Source: Desulfuromonas sp. (GTDB taxonomy: Bacteria; Desulfobacterota; Desulfuromonadia; Desulfuromonadales; SZUA-401). Taken from it: 18,115 bases of DNA. Position 1 is the first letter of the stretch, and the number at the start of each line of letters is the position of its first letter. Made by a program: the position numbers and the translations under genes. Positions 7,214-14,597 of this stretch are shown here, in pieces. The stretch lies in contig PKUI01000058.1 of NCBI GenBank assembly GCA_002869605.1, positions 1 through 18,115 of the forward strand. The letters run 5' to 3'. The notes below the pieces were generated by a model that saw only the letters and a program-made list of their open reading frames with translations, ran no database searches and was not told the origin of the DNA.

Positions 7214-8524
7214 ATGCTGCGACTCTGGGCCAGCCTGTATAAGAACCTGCTTCTGTTGACCCGCGACCGGGCCGGACTGCTGGTGCTGTTTCTGATGCCG
7301 AGCGTGCTGGTGCTGGTGGTGACACTGGTGCAGAACAACGTCCTCGAGGCAACCGGCGGCAGCGGCCTCAAGGTGCTGCTGGCCGACGAAGACCGCGGCG
7401 CCATCGGCGAAGCGATCCGCGAACGCCTTGCCGCAACCGAAACCTTCCAGCTCATCGACAGCCGCGCCGGCCAGCCCCTGACCATCGAGCAGGCGCGCCA
7501 TGAGGTCGCCACCGGGAAGGTCCCTTTCGGCATCCTGTTGCCCCAGGGCAGCAGCGCGAACCTGGGCAGCGCGTCCAAGGAGCTGGCTGCCAACGCCTTG
7601 GGCGGTGAGACCACCACGACACCCGAGTCGGTGCAACTCGAATTTGTCTACGACCCGACCATCCAGCAGCTGTTCCGGGTGGCGGTCACCAACGCCGTGC
7701 AACTGGCGCTGTTCGACCTCGAGACGCGCCAGAAGAGCCGCGACCTTGCCGGACGCCTGAACGCCGTAATGATGCTGCGCGGTGGAATGTTTTCGCCCGG
7801 CAGCGGCATCAATCAGCAGGCGCTGCAGGAGGCGATCGGCACGCCGCTGCTGCCGCTGACCAGCGGCGCTGCGTTTGCCGGCGAGGTTCCGGCGATGCCG
7901 AACGCGGTGCAACAAAACGTGCCGGCCTGGTCCCTGTTCGGCATGTTTTTCATCGTGGTGCCGCTTTCGGGCATCATCATCCGCGAACGCCAGGACGGGA
8001 CCCTGCTGCGTCTGCTGACCCAACCCGGCACCTATGGCGGGCTGCTGTTCGGCAAGGTGCTGGCCTTCAGCATGGTCTGCATGGTCCAGTTCACCCTGAT
8101 GCTGCTGGTCGGCGTCACCCTGCTCCCCTGGCTCGGCACACCGAGCCTCGAAGTCGCGGACAAACTCGGCCCGGCGTACGTGCTGGCCCTGTGCGCGGCC
8201 TTTGCCGCCTGCGGCTACGGACTGTTGCTCGGCACCCTGTCGCGCACCTACGAGCAGGGTTCGATGTTCGGTTCGGTGTCGGTGGTGATCGCCGCGGCGC
8301 TGGGCGGGATCATGGTGCCGATCTTCGCGATGCCCCGCTTCATGCAGACTCTCAGCCATATCTCCCCGCTCAACTGGGGGCTTAACGGCTTTTACGCCCT
8401 GTTCGTGCGGGGCGGAAGCTGGGCGGAAGCGGCGCCGTGGATGCTCGCCCTGCTCGGCTTTGCTGCCGCCACCTCGGGACTCGCGTGGCTGATTTTCACC
8501 ACGCGTCGCCAGGTCGGCAACTAA
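7214..8524 (+). CDS. ABC-2 type exporter permease
   Basis: A 436-residue inner-membrane permease of the ABC-2 type, the partner of the preceding ATPase. One N-terminal helix (about 21-41) is followed by a long soluble, presumably periplasmic, segment (about 45-235). Five or so membrane helices come at about 238-256, 276-300, 322-341, 352-372 and 407-428. RERQDGTLLRLL at about 257-268 is the cytoplasmic coupling region. SPLNWGLNGF near 384-393 is the conserved turn before the last helix. GAGGAG at 7205-7210 is the ribosome site. The frame is intact, in contrast to the ATPase, which argues that the transporter is still under selection. Confidence 0.92.
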   Translation: MLRLWASLYKNLLLLTRDRAGLLVLFLMPSVLVLVVTLVQNNVLEATGGSGLKVLLADEDRGAIGEAIRERLAATETFQLIDSRAGQPLTIEQARHEVATGKVPFGILLPQGSSANLGSASKELAANALGGETTTTPESVQLEFVYDPTIQQLFRVAVTNAVQLALFDLETRQKSRDLAGRLNAVMMLRGGMFSPGSGINQQALQEAIGTPLLPLTSGAAFAGEVPAMPNAVQQNVPAWSLFGMFFIVVPLSGIIIRERQDGTLLRLLTQPGTYGGLLFGKVLAFSMVCMVQFTLMLLVGVTLLPWLGTPSLEVADKLGPAYVLALCAAFAACGYGLLLGTLSRTYEQGSMFGSVSVVIAAALGGIMVPIFAMPRFMQTLSHISPLNWGLNGFYALFVRGGSWAEAAPWMLALLGFAAATSGLAWLIFTTRRQVGN

Positions 8525-8531
8525 ACCATTT

Positions 8532-8549
8532 ACGGCAGCTCGCTGCCGT
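8532..8549 (+). repeat. Perfect 8-bp inverted repeat between permease and ACP2
   Basis: ACGGCAGC at 8532-8539 and GCTGCCGT at 8542-8549 are perfect complements separated by TC. No T-tract follows, so a rho-independent terminator is unlikely. A processing or partial attenuation hairpin, or an operator, is possible. It ends 18 nt before the second ACP gene. Confidence 0.6.
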
Positions 8550-8567
8550 CGCAAGGAGAACAGATCG

Positions 8568-8837
8568 ATGTCTACAGACCTGCAACTGGAAACTGAACTT
8601 CAGGAAATGATTATCGAGGCGTGCAATGTCGATGACCAGCCGCAGGAGGTCGACCCCGATGCGTTTCTGATCGGCCCCGACTCCCCCATGGGGCTCGACT
8701 CTCTCGATGCCGTCGAAATCGTGGTTGCGGTCGAAAGAAAGTACCGGGTGCGCATCGGCGGCCAGGACACCGGCCGCGAAGTGTTACGCAGCCTGCGCAC
8801 GGTTGCCGACTTCATCCGCCAACACCGCCCGGCATAA
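8568..8837 (+). CDS. Acyl carrier protein (second of two)
   Basis: An 89-residue ACP with Ser45 in GLDSLDAVEI as the phosphopantetheine site. It differs from the first ACP in helix III and its loops: more basic residues (RKYRVRIGG, near 57-65) and a GPDSPMG insert before the DSL motif. The two carriers therefore probably serve different partners. AAGGAGAA at 8553-8560 precedes the ATG. It follows the ABC permease by 43 bp across a strong hairpin and is followed at 35 bp by a small membrane protein. Being downstream of the exporter, it belongs to the same cluster, but whether it shuttles a starter unit, a branch or the finished chain cannot be read from sequence. Confidence 0.92.
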   Translation: MSTDLQLETELQEMIIEACNVDDQPQEVDPDAFLIGPDSPMGLDSLDAVEIVVAVERKYRVRIGGQDTGREVLRSLRTVADFIRQHRPA

Positions 8838-8872
8838 ACCGGGCACGGTCAACAGGAACGACATAAGCTTTC

Positions 8873-9313
8873 ATGGACCCTCTGATCCCCTCCATGATGC
8901 AGTTCTGGACCCAGCTGCTCGGTTCCCTGCTGCCTCTGCTGCTGTCTCTGCTCTGTCTCACCGCATCCGCCTATCTGGTCACCTTCTCCGGCGCCGGACG
9001 TAGCCCGCAGCGCAAGCGGAGCGACCTTCTGCTGATGACGGGTAACCTGCTGGCCATCGTCAGCTGGCTACTGATCTACGCCGACCGGCTCCTGCTCTGG
9101 CACCACCCCGGCTGGGAACACGCCGCTCCGCTCTCTGCCCTGACCACCCTGGTCGTGCTCCCCTGCCTCGGCTGGGCGATCCACACGCGACACCGCCATC
9201 TGCACCTGAAGCTCTCCGAGCAGTTGATCTACGCCCTCTCATTCAGCTTTTATCTCCTGTCACTCTACCCCGGGATCTATACCCTGGGGCTCTACCTGGC
9301 CCTGGCCTACTGA
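8873..9313 (+). CDS. Small four-helix membrane protein, unknown
   Basis: I do not recognise this family with confidence. The 146-residue protein has four likely membrane helices at about 12-36, 48-68, 84-102 and 117-145, with a basic loop (RSPQRKRSD) between the first two and a His-rich loop (HTRHRHLHLK, about 101-110) between the third and fourth. The ATG is preceded by AGGAA at 8854-8858, farther away than usual (14 nt). A second start pair at 8894-8899 has no visible ribosome site. Small integral membrane proteins are frequent in polyene-type clusters, so it is probably the last gene of the operon: a hairpin and a new promoter follow. Coding status is supported by a long high-GC frame with clean helix spacing. 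Confidence 0.7.
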   Translation: MDPLIPSMMQFWTQLLGSLLPLLLSLLCLTASAYLVTFSGAGRSPQRKRSDLLLMTGNLLAIVSWLLIYADRLLLWHHPGWEHAAPLSALTTLVVLPCLGWAIHTRHRHLHLKLSEQLIYALSFSFYLLSLYPGIYTLGLYLALAY

Positions 9314-9349
9314 GTTACGGGGACATGGACTGCCCTGTCCATCCGTTAC
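9314..9349 (+). terminator. Bulged hairpin after the lipid cluster
   Basis: GTTACGG/CCGTTAC (outer arms, one mismatch) and ATGGAC/GTCCAT (inner arms, perfect) enclose a 6-nt loop, with a 4-nt bulge on the left. It starts right after the membrane-protein stop. It has no T-run, so if it terminates it does so weakly or with Rho. Confidence 0.4.
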
Positions 9350-9384
9350 CCGCCTCCCCCGCGCAGCGGCCCCACACGCAAGGA

Positions 9385-9413
9385 TTGATTCAGCCACCAC
9401 AATCGACTATCCT
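9385..9413 (+). promoter_or_regulatory. Sigma-70-like promoter of the patatin operon
   Basis: TTGATT at 9385-9390 and TATCCT at 9408-9413 are separated by exactly 17 nt, putting the transcript start near 9420 and leaving a 20-nt leader with AAGGA before the ATG. Confidence 0.6.
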
Positions 9414-9440
9414 CTCGGCAACTCGTAAAAGGATACCTGC

Positions 9441-10253
9441 ATGGATTTTTCGGCAACCTGGAAACAGCTCTCTTCGCTGTGGGAAACAACACGCCTCCCC
9501 GGCGAGGGGATCTCCCTGGCGCTCGGCGGCGGCGCGGTACTCGGCGCGGCTCACATCGGGATCCTCAAGGCTCTGTGCGAGGCCGGCATCCACATCAAGC
9601 GGATCTCGGGGACCAGCATCGGCGCGCTGATCGCCTCGCTCTACGCCTTCGGCAAGACGCCGCAGGAAATCGAGCAGATCATTGTCGAGCTCGACTGGCT
9701 CGACGTCACCAGCCTAACCCTGTCGAAATTCGGCATCCTCAGCAACGACGAGCTCGGCACCCAGGTCGCCGGCCACCTCGGCGAGGTCGACATCCGCGAC
9801 GCGCAGATCCCGCTGGCGCTGGTTGCCACCGACATCTCCAGCGGCCAGCGGGTAGTCCTCGACCAGGGGAATCTGCCCCGCGCCGTCATGGCCAGTACCT
9901 GCCTGCCCGGGATCTTCGTGCCGGTCGAAATCGACGACAAGCTACTGGTCGACGGCGGGCTGGTTGAGAACGTGCCGGTCACCCCGTTGCGCGACGCCGG
10001 CGCCGAGTTTATCGTCGGCGTCGATCTGAGTGCCGGACGCCATTACCAGCGCCCCGACGACATCATCGACGTCCTCGCCAACGCCATCGACATCGCTATC
10101 GACAACGTCACCCGCTACCAGACCACCAGCGCCGATCTGGTCATCGCCCCCGAGCTCTCCGCCTTCAGCCGCAGGGATACCAGCCGCATCCCGGAGCTGA
10201 TCGAGGAGGGGTACAAGGCTGCACACCAGCTGCTCGAAAAATGTAACGCATGA
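9441..10253 (+). CDS. Patatin-like phospholipase (RssA-type)
   Basis: A 270-residue bacterial patatin. All three family blocks are present: the oxyanion loop LGGGAVLGAAHIG (28-40), the nucleophile elbow GTSIG with Ser59, and the catalytic Asp171 in VDGGLVENVPV. Patatins hydrolyse acyl esters of lipids using the Ser-Asp dyad. There is no signal peptide, so it probably acts in the cytoplasm or at the inner membrane. It has its own promoter and an AAGGA ribosome site, and its stop overlaps the next gene by 4 bp (ATGA). The C-terminal region (about 185-270) resembles the short RssA-like group. The natural substrate is unknown; proximity to the lipid cluster could be functional or chance. Confidence 0.93.
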   Translation: MDFSATWKQLSSLWETTRLPGEGISLALGGGAVLGAAHIGILKALCEAGIHIKRISGTSIGALIASLYAFGKTPQEIEQIIVELDWLDVTSLTLSKFGILSNDELGTQVAGHLGEVDIRDAQIPLALVATDISSGQRVVLDQGNLPRAVMASTCLPGIFVPVEIDDKLLVDGGLVENVPVTPLRDAGAEFIVGVDLSAGRHYQRPDDIIDVLANAIDIAIDNVTRYQTTSADLVIAPELSAFSRRDTSRIPELIEEGYKAAHQLLEKCNA

Positions 10254-11347
10254 AAATCCGCTACTACATCAGTGGCCATGGCCTCGGTCACGCCAGCCGT
10301 TCCTGCCATATCCTGTCGACCCTGAAAAGCATTGCCCCTGACCTGGAAGTCGAGGTCTCGAGTCCGGCCCAGCGCTGGTTTCTTGACAACATGCTCCAAA
10401 AGACACCGCTGGTTTCAACCCGCTCGTGGGATATCGGGGTGATCCAGCACGACAGTCTGCAGCTGGACCTGCCAGCAACCATTGCGGCCACCAAGGCACT
10501 CTACCGTCAACACGACCAGCTTCTGGAGGCTGAAGCTGCAGATCTGAAATCCGCCGGGGTGTCGCTGGTCGTCTGCGACATCCCACCGCTGCCACTTGCG
10601 GCAGCAGAACGCGCCGGTATCCCATCCGTGGCGATCGGCAACTTCGATTGGGAATGGATCTACCGGGGTCTCGCCGCAGACCAGCCCGAACATGCGTCTG
10701 AGCTACTGGAACTAGCGGAACAGTGCGCTGATGACTATCGACGCGCAACCCTGATGCTGAGACTGCCGATGGCTTCGCCCTGTGCCAGTTTTTCGAACCG
10801 CGAAGATGTGCCGCTGGTTGCACGACAGGCCCGGTGTTCAAAATCACAGACCCGCAAGCAGCTCGGCATCGCCGCAGGTAAAAAAATCGCCCTGCTCTCC
10901 TTCGGAGGATTCGGGATACAGCAGCTCGAGCTCGCTCCGCTCGCATTGCTCGACGACTGGGTTTTTCTTTGCGAGCAGGAGCTCGACCTTACACTCCCCA
11001 ACCTCTACAGGCTCCGGAGCGGGGAGTATTTCTATCCCGACCTGGTCGCGGCGTCTGACGTCGTCATTACCAAACCGGGATACGGGATCGTCTCGGAGGC
11101 GATCGCCAATCACTGCGCGGTGCTCTATACCCCGCGCGGCAACTTCCCCGAGGAGCCACTGCTGCTCACCGCGCTCAAGCGTTATACCCGCTGCCGAAAG
11201 ATCAGCAACGAGCAGCTGCGCCGTGGTGACTGGCAACAACCCCTCGCAGAGCTGCTCGCAACACCCGCCCATGAGGCAACGCTGGCAACCAACGGCGCCG
11301 AGGTCGTGGCAGCGCGACTTGCGGAACTCGCCGGGGTCGCAGTATGA
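10250..11347 (+). CDS. GT-B fold glycosyltransferase-like protein
   Basis: A 365-residue protein whose N-terminus, SGHGLGHASRS (8-18), is the glycine-rich acceptor loop of the MurG-like GT-B superfamily and is especially close to the non-kinase N-terminal domain of plant L-arabinokinase and related predicted glycosyltransferases. The C-terminal donor-site block is ITKPGYGIVSEA at about 273-284, followed by a PRGNFPEEPLL loop. No membrane helix is seen. Base composition is slightly less GC-biased around 10380-11000 than in its neighbours. It overlaps the patatin and the DNA glycosylase genes by 4 bp on each side. The sugar donor and acceptor are unknown, and even the glycosyltransferase activity is inferred from fold motifs. 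Confidence 0.75.
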   Translation: MKIRYYISGHGLGHASRSCHILSTLKSIAPDLEVEVSSPAQRWFLDNMLQKTPLVSTRSWDIGVIQHDSLQLDLPATIAATKALYRQHDQLLEAEAADLKSAGVSLVVCDIPPLPLAAAERAGIPSVAIGNFDWEWIYRGLAADQPEHASELLELAEQCADDYRRATLMLRLPMASPCASFSNREDVPLVARQARCSKSQTRKQLGIAAGKKIALLSFGGFGIQQLELAPLALLDDWVFLCEQELDLTLPNLYRLRSGEYFYPDLVAASDVVITKPGYGIVSEAIANHCAVLYTPRGNFPEEPLLLTALKRYTRCRKISNEQLRRGDWQQPLAELLATPAHEATLATNGAEVVAARLAELAGVAV

Positions 11348-12006
11348 CCAGGCCCACGTTCCAGCAGGTCTACCAGCAACTCTTCGATCATTTCGGTCCC
11401 CAGCACTGGTGGCCGGCCAAGTCCCCCTTCGAGGTGGTTATCGGCGCGATCCTGACCCAGAACACCGCCTGGAGTAACGTCGAGAAGGCAATTGACAACC
11501 TCCGCGAGAGCGGCCACCTGACTGCGCAGGCACTCAACGGGATTTCCCAGCAGGAGTTGGAACCGCTGATCCAGCCATCCGGCTTTTTCCGCCAGAAGTC
11601 AGCCCGTCTCAAAAAACTGGCGGCGCTGCTCGTGGAACAGCACCAAGGGGAGATTGAACGTTTCTGCCACGGGGACCTCGAGGAAGCGCGCCAACGGCTG
11701 CTGACGCTCAAGGGTATCGGTCCGGAGACCGCCGACTCGATCCTGCTGTATGCCTGCGAACGCCCGAGCTTCGTGGTCGACGCCTATACGCGACGCCTGT
11801 TCAGCCGCCTCCGCCTGCTGCGTGGCGACGAGGATTACGCACATATCCGCCAACGCTTCATGGACAACCTCCCCGAGGATACGCATCTTTTCAACGAGTA
11901 CCACGCCCTGATCGTCGCACACTGCAAGCGCCACTGCCGCAAGCGCAAGCCCGAGTGTCCCGCCTGCCCACTGCTGAAACTTTGTCCGTTTGCCCTGACG
12001 ATTTAA
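11344..12006 (+). CDS. HhH-GPD DNA glycosylase with 4Fe-4S loop (MagIII-like)
   Basis: A 220-residue endonuclease III superfamily protein. The helix-hairpin-helix is LKGIGPETADS (122-132), the catalytic Asp is Asp146 in VVDAYTRRL, and the C-terminal cluster loop is C198-x6-C205-x2-C208-x5-C214, exactly the Nth/MutY spacing. The residue where Nth has its lyase Lys (GVGRKTA) is Glu128 (GIGPETA), so it should be a monofunctional glycosylase. This pattern fits the MagIII/COG2231 group that removes 3-methyladenine, rather than a true Nth. It is the last gene of the patatin unit, overlapping by 4 bp, and ends with TAA. A repair enzyme in a lipid/sugar operon is an odd fit. Specific base preference is an inference. 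Confidence 0.88.
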   Translation: MTRPTFQQVYQQLFDHFGPQHWWPAKSPFEVVIGAILTQNTAWSNVEKAIDNLRESGHLTAQALNGISQQELEPLIQPSGFFRQKSARLKKLAALLVEQHQGEIERFCHGDLEEARQRLLTLKGIGPETADSILLYACERPSFVVDAYTRRLFSRLRLLRGDEDYAHIRQRFMDNLPEDTHLFNEYHALIVAHCKRHCRKRKPECPACPLLKLCPFALTI

Positions 12007-12070
12007 ACTTGTCGCCGCGCCCCCCGTTGATACACTTGAGTTCTACTGCTTCATGCAGGAGAACCGAGTC

Positions 12071-13018
12071 ATGCGTTGCTACACAACCAGCGTAGACCTG
12101 CTTGCCGGCCTGTTCACACTCCTCGCCGACACTCACCGCATCATCTCTCCGACCCGGGGAGACGATGGCGTCGTGCGCCTTAAGGATATCCGTGATCCCG
12201 CGAGCATCCGCGCCGGGGCGCAACCATTCCTGTCGCTGAAGCGCTTCCTCTTCCCACATCGAGAACGGCTCTGGCAACTCCCCGGCGACCATGAGAGCCC
12301 CCAGGATCCAAAGCGACCGCTGGCCTTCCTGGGTGTCCCCCCCTGCGATGCCCACGCGCTGACGTTCCTCGACCGGGTCTACGGTGACGACCCGAGCTAC
12401 CAGAGGCGGCGGCAGAACCTGATCCTGGTCGCGGCGACCTGCAGTCCTCAGGAAACATGCCGCTGCCTGGTCCCTGACAATTTCGCCTGCGACCTGTTCA
12501 TCGGCGGGGAAAGCCTCTACGTCACCAGTGAACGCGGTGCCGAACTGGCGGCACAGCTGCCGCACCTGCAGCCGGTCACCGAACCGCTCCCGGCAAGCAA
12601 CCTCCTGCCGCCGCGCATGCAACTCCCCGCAGACATCGCGCAGCGTTTTGCGGCCCTCGATGACGATCCGCTGTGGCTCAAACCATCGCTCACCTGCCTG
12701 GCGTGCGGCGCGTGCAGCGCGGTCTGCCCGACCTGCTACTGCTACGACCTGCGTGACCAGGCAACCCCGGACGGCTCCAGTTCACGCGAGCGGCGCTGGG
12801 ACAACTGCCTGTTCAGCGACTTCGCCCTGGTCGCCGGGGGGCACGATTTTCGCCCGGGACTCGGCGCACGCCTCAAGTTCCGCATGCGTCACAAGCTGCT
12901 CGGTTTCGGCGAGCTTACCGGCGTGGTCAGCTGCGTCGGCTGCGGACGCTGTGCGCAACGCTGCCCGGCAGACATCGGACCGGGCGAGCTCATCGAGCGC
13001 CTGAAGCAGGAGCCGTGA
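12071..13018 (+). CDS. hydB: [NiFe] hydrogenase iron-sulfur subunit (sulfhydrogenase beta-like)
   Basis: A 315-residue electron-transfer subunit of a cytoplasmic group 3b-type hydrogenase. Two 4Fe-4S ferredoxin-type motifs are seen: C209-x2-C212-x2-C215-x3-C219 and C288-x2-C291-x2-C294-x3-C298. The N-terminal half has the family's PPCDAHAL (90-97) and TCSPQETC (123-130) segments. It links the small subunit to the flavin subunit. ATG 12071 is chosen over ATG 12053 because AGGAGAA (12057-12063) lies between them, 7 nt before 12071. It is first in the operon order FeS, flavin, small, large, the same as hydBGDA of Pyrococcus. The preceding 64-bp gap holds a TTGATA at 12027-12032 but no convincing -10. 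Names follow the Pyrococcus scheme. Confidence 0.9.
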   Translation: MRCYTTSVDLLAGLFTLLADTHRIISPTRGDDGVVRLKDIRDPASIRAGAQPFLSLKRFLFPHRERLWQLPGDHESPQDPKRPLAFLGVPPCDAHALTFLDRVYGDDPSYQRRRQNLILVAATCSPQETCRCLVPDNFACDLFIGGESLYVTSERGAELAAQLPHLQPVTEPLPASNLLPPRMQLPADIAQRFAALDDDPLWLKPSLTCLACGACSAVCPTCYCYDLRDQATPDGSSSRERRWDNCLFSDFALVAGGHDFRPGLGARLKFRMRHKLLGFGELTGVVSCVGCGRCAQRCPADIGPGELIERLKQEP

Positions 13019-13020
13019 CC

Positions 13021-13863
13021 ATGAACCGTTCCCTCGCTCCCCGTCCCGCCACGCTCCTCTCCAGCACCGTGTTGGCCCCCGACCATCGCCTGCTGGTGTT
13101 TGCCGACAGCGAACAGCAGCCACCACTCCCCGGGCAATTCATCAACGTCTGCGTCCCGGGCGTCGGTGAGTTTCCGGTCTCGACCACCGGCTACGCCACT
13201 CCGAACGGCCAGATCGAAACCTGCGTACGCAAGGCAGGACGGGTCACAGGAGCCCTGTTTGCCCAGGCCGAGGGCAGTCAACTGGGTCTGCGCGGTCCCT
13301 TCGGCAACGGCTTCCTGCTTCAAGAATTTCGTGACCGCGATGCGCTGCTGATCGCCGGGGGGCTCGGCATGGCGCCGCTGCGCGCCCTGCTGCTGGCCCT
13401 GCTCGAGGAGCCGTACCAGGCGCGCAGCGTGACGCTTCTCTACGGCTCGCGCAGCCCCGAGAGCCTGCTGTTTTCCGAGCAGCTGCAAAGTCTCGCCAAA
13501 CAGGGAGTGATCCGCCTGAAATTTTCCGTCGACTTTGCCGAGGAGCAACCTTGGAGCGACGCACCGGGGCTATGCCGTATCGGGCTGGTGACCAGCCTGC
13601 TCGAAGAACTCCCCCGGCTGGGTGAGGAGTGCGTCGCTGCGGTTTGCGGCCCGCCGATACTCTACAGCTGCATCCTCGAACAGCTCTGCAGCGCCGGCAT
13701 CCCGGCAAACCAGATCTACGCCACCCTCGAACGACGCATGCGTTGCGGTCTCGGCACCTGTTGCCACTGCGTTACCGCGGGTCACTTCGTCTGCACCGAG
13801 GGGCCGGTGTTCAGCCTCGCGCAACTGCGCGACATGCCGGGCGCTGTGGAGGGGATCCCATGA
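13021..13863 (+). CDS. hydG: Hydrogenase FAD/NAD(P)-binding subunit (gamma-like)
   Basis: A 280-residue ferredoxin-NADP reductase-type flavoprotein that exchanges electrons with NAD(P)H. The FAD part contains FPVSTTG at 51-57 and GPFGNGF near 92-98. The nucleotide part has IAGGLGMAPLRA at 111-122, CGPP near 209-212 and LERRMRCGLG. The C-terminal 2Fe-2S site is C242-x4-C247-x2-C250-x7-C258. Architecture matches the PyrK-like gamma subunits of sulfhydrogenases. ATG 13021, 2 nt after the previous stop, has AGGAG at 13008-13012; a GTG two codons upstream is possible but less well spaced. It overlaps the small-subunit gene by 4 bp. NAD versus NADP preference cannot be settled by eye. The short symbol must not be confused with the radical SAM maturase HydG of [FeFe] hydrogenases. 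Confidence 0.92.
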   Translation: MNRSLAPRPATLLSSTVLAPDHRLLVFADSEQQPPLPGQFINVCVPGVGEFPVSTTGYATPNGQIETCVRKAGRVTGALFAQAEGSQLGLRGPFGNGFLLQEFRDRDALLIAGGLGMAPLRALLLALLEEPYQARSVTLLYGSRSPESLLFSEQLQSLAKQGVIRLKFSVDFAEEQPWSDAPGLCRIGLVTSLLEELPRLGEECVAAVCGPPILYSCILEQLCSAGIPANQIYATLERRMRCGLGTCCHCVTAGHFVCTEGPVFSLAQLRDMPGAVEGIP

Positions 13864-14597
13864 AACCGCTGCGACTTGCCTGGTTGCGCCTGACCGGCTG
13901 CTCCGGTTGCCAGCTCAGTCTGCTCAACGCCGAGCCTCAACTCGCTGCTGCGGCCAACTGCATCGAGGTGATCCGTTTCCCGATGCTGAGCTCACACCAT
14001 GGCCGACTGGAACAGCTCGATGCCGCTCTGGTCGAGGGAGCACTCACCACCCCGGAAGAGCTCTCCGAGCTGATGATGCTGCGTCGATGCACTCCATTCC
14101 TGATCGCCGTGGGCGCTTGTGCCTTAAGCGGCGGCGTTCCCGCGCTCGCCGGGGAGAGACGTGGCGAACGTTTTGCCGAGGTTTACGAACCTGAAAAGCC
14201 ATGTCACAATTTCCCGCCTCAGCCGGTGCGCAGCTTCGTCCGCGTCGACCTGGAGATCCCGGGCTGCCCTCCCGAACCAGAAGAACTGCTGGTTGCCTTA
14301 GGCAGCCTGGCTCACGGCGGCCCCCCCGAGCTCGACAGCTACCCGGTCTGCTTCGAATGCCGCCTGCGCGAGAACCGCTGCCTGTTGTTTGAAACCTCAC
14401 CACGCCACCCCTGCCTCGGTGCGCTGACCCGTGCCGGCTGCCAGGCGCGCTGCCCCTCTCTGGGGATCCCCTGCGAAGGGTGTCGCGGCAGACTCCCGGA
14501 AGCACGCCTCGAAGCGTTGAAAGAGCTGCTGGTTGAAGCGGGCTTTACACGTGACTTCCTCGATGCGCGCCTGAACCGTTTCGGAGAAGCCCCATGA
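13860..14597 (+). CDS. hydD: [NiFe] hydrogenase small subunit (delta-like)
   Basis: A 245-residue small subunit. The proximal 4Fe-4S ligands are Cys14 and Cys17 in TGCSGCQ, Cys87 in VGACALSGG and Cys136 in PGCPP. Further Cys residues at about 164, 167, 174 and 185 and at 194, 198, 205 and 208 would bind the medial and distal clusters, giving a three-cluster wire as in group 3 enzymes. There is no twin-arginine signal, so the enzyme is cytoplasmic, unlike the periplasmic uptake hydrogenases of this bacterial group. It overlaps both neighbours with ATGA (4 bp). No irregularity was noted. Confidence 0.92.
   Translation: MKPLRLAWLRLTGCSGCQLSLLNAEPQLAAAANCIEVIRFPMLSSHHGRLEQLDAALVEGALTTPEELSELMMLRRCTPFLIAVGACALSGGVPALAGERRGERFAEVYEPEKPCHNFPPQPVRSFVRVDLEIPGCPPEPEELLVALGSLAHGGPPELDSYPVCFECRLRENRCLLFETSPRHPCLGALTRAGCQARCPSLGIPCEGCRGRLPEARLEALKELLVEAGFTRDFLDARLNRFGEAP

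Noticed and set aside
6316..7617. 433-codon open frame on the minus strand
   Set aside because: It lies opposite the ABC genes, has no ribosome site or recognisable motif, and its composition is that of a GC-rich antisense shadow.
7100..8554. 484-codon open frame on the minus strand
   Set aside because: It is antisense to the permease, rich in Gln, His, Arg and Ala with no domain; a typical high-GC shadow. The 460-codon frame opposite nhaA (15933-17315) is rejected for the same reason.
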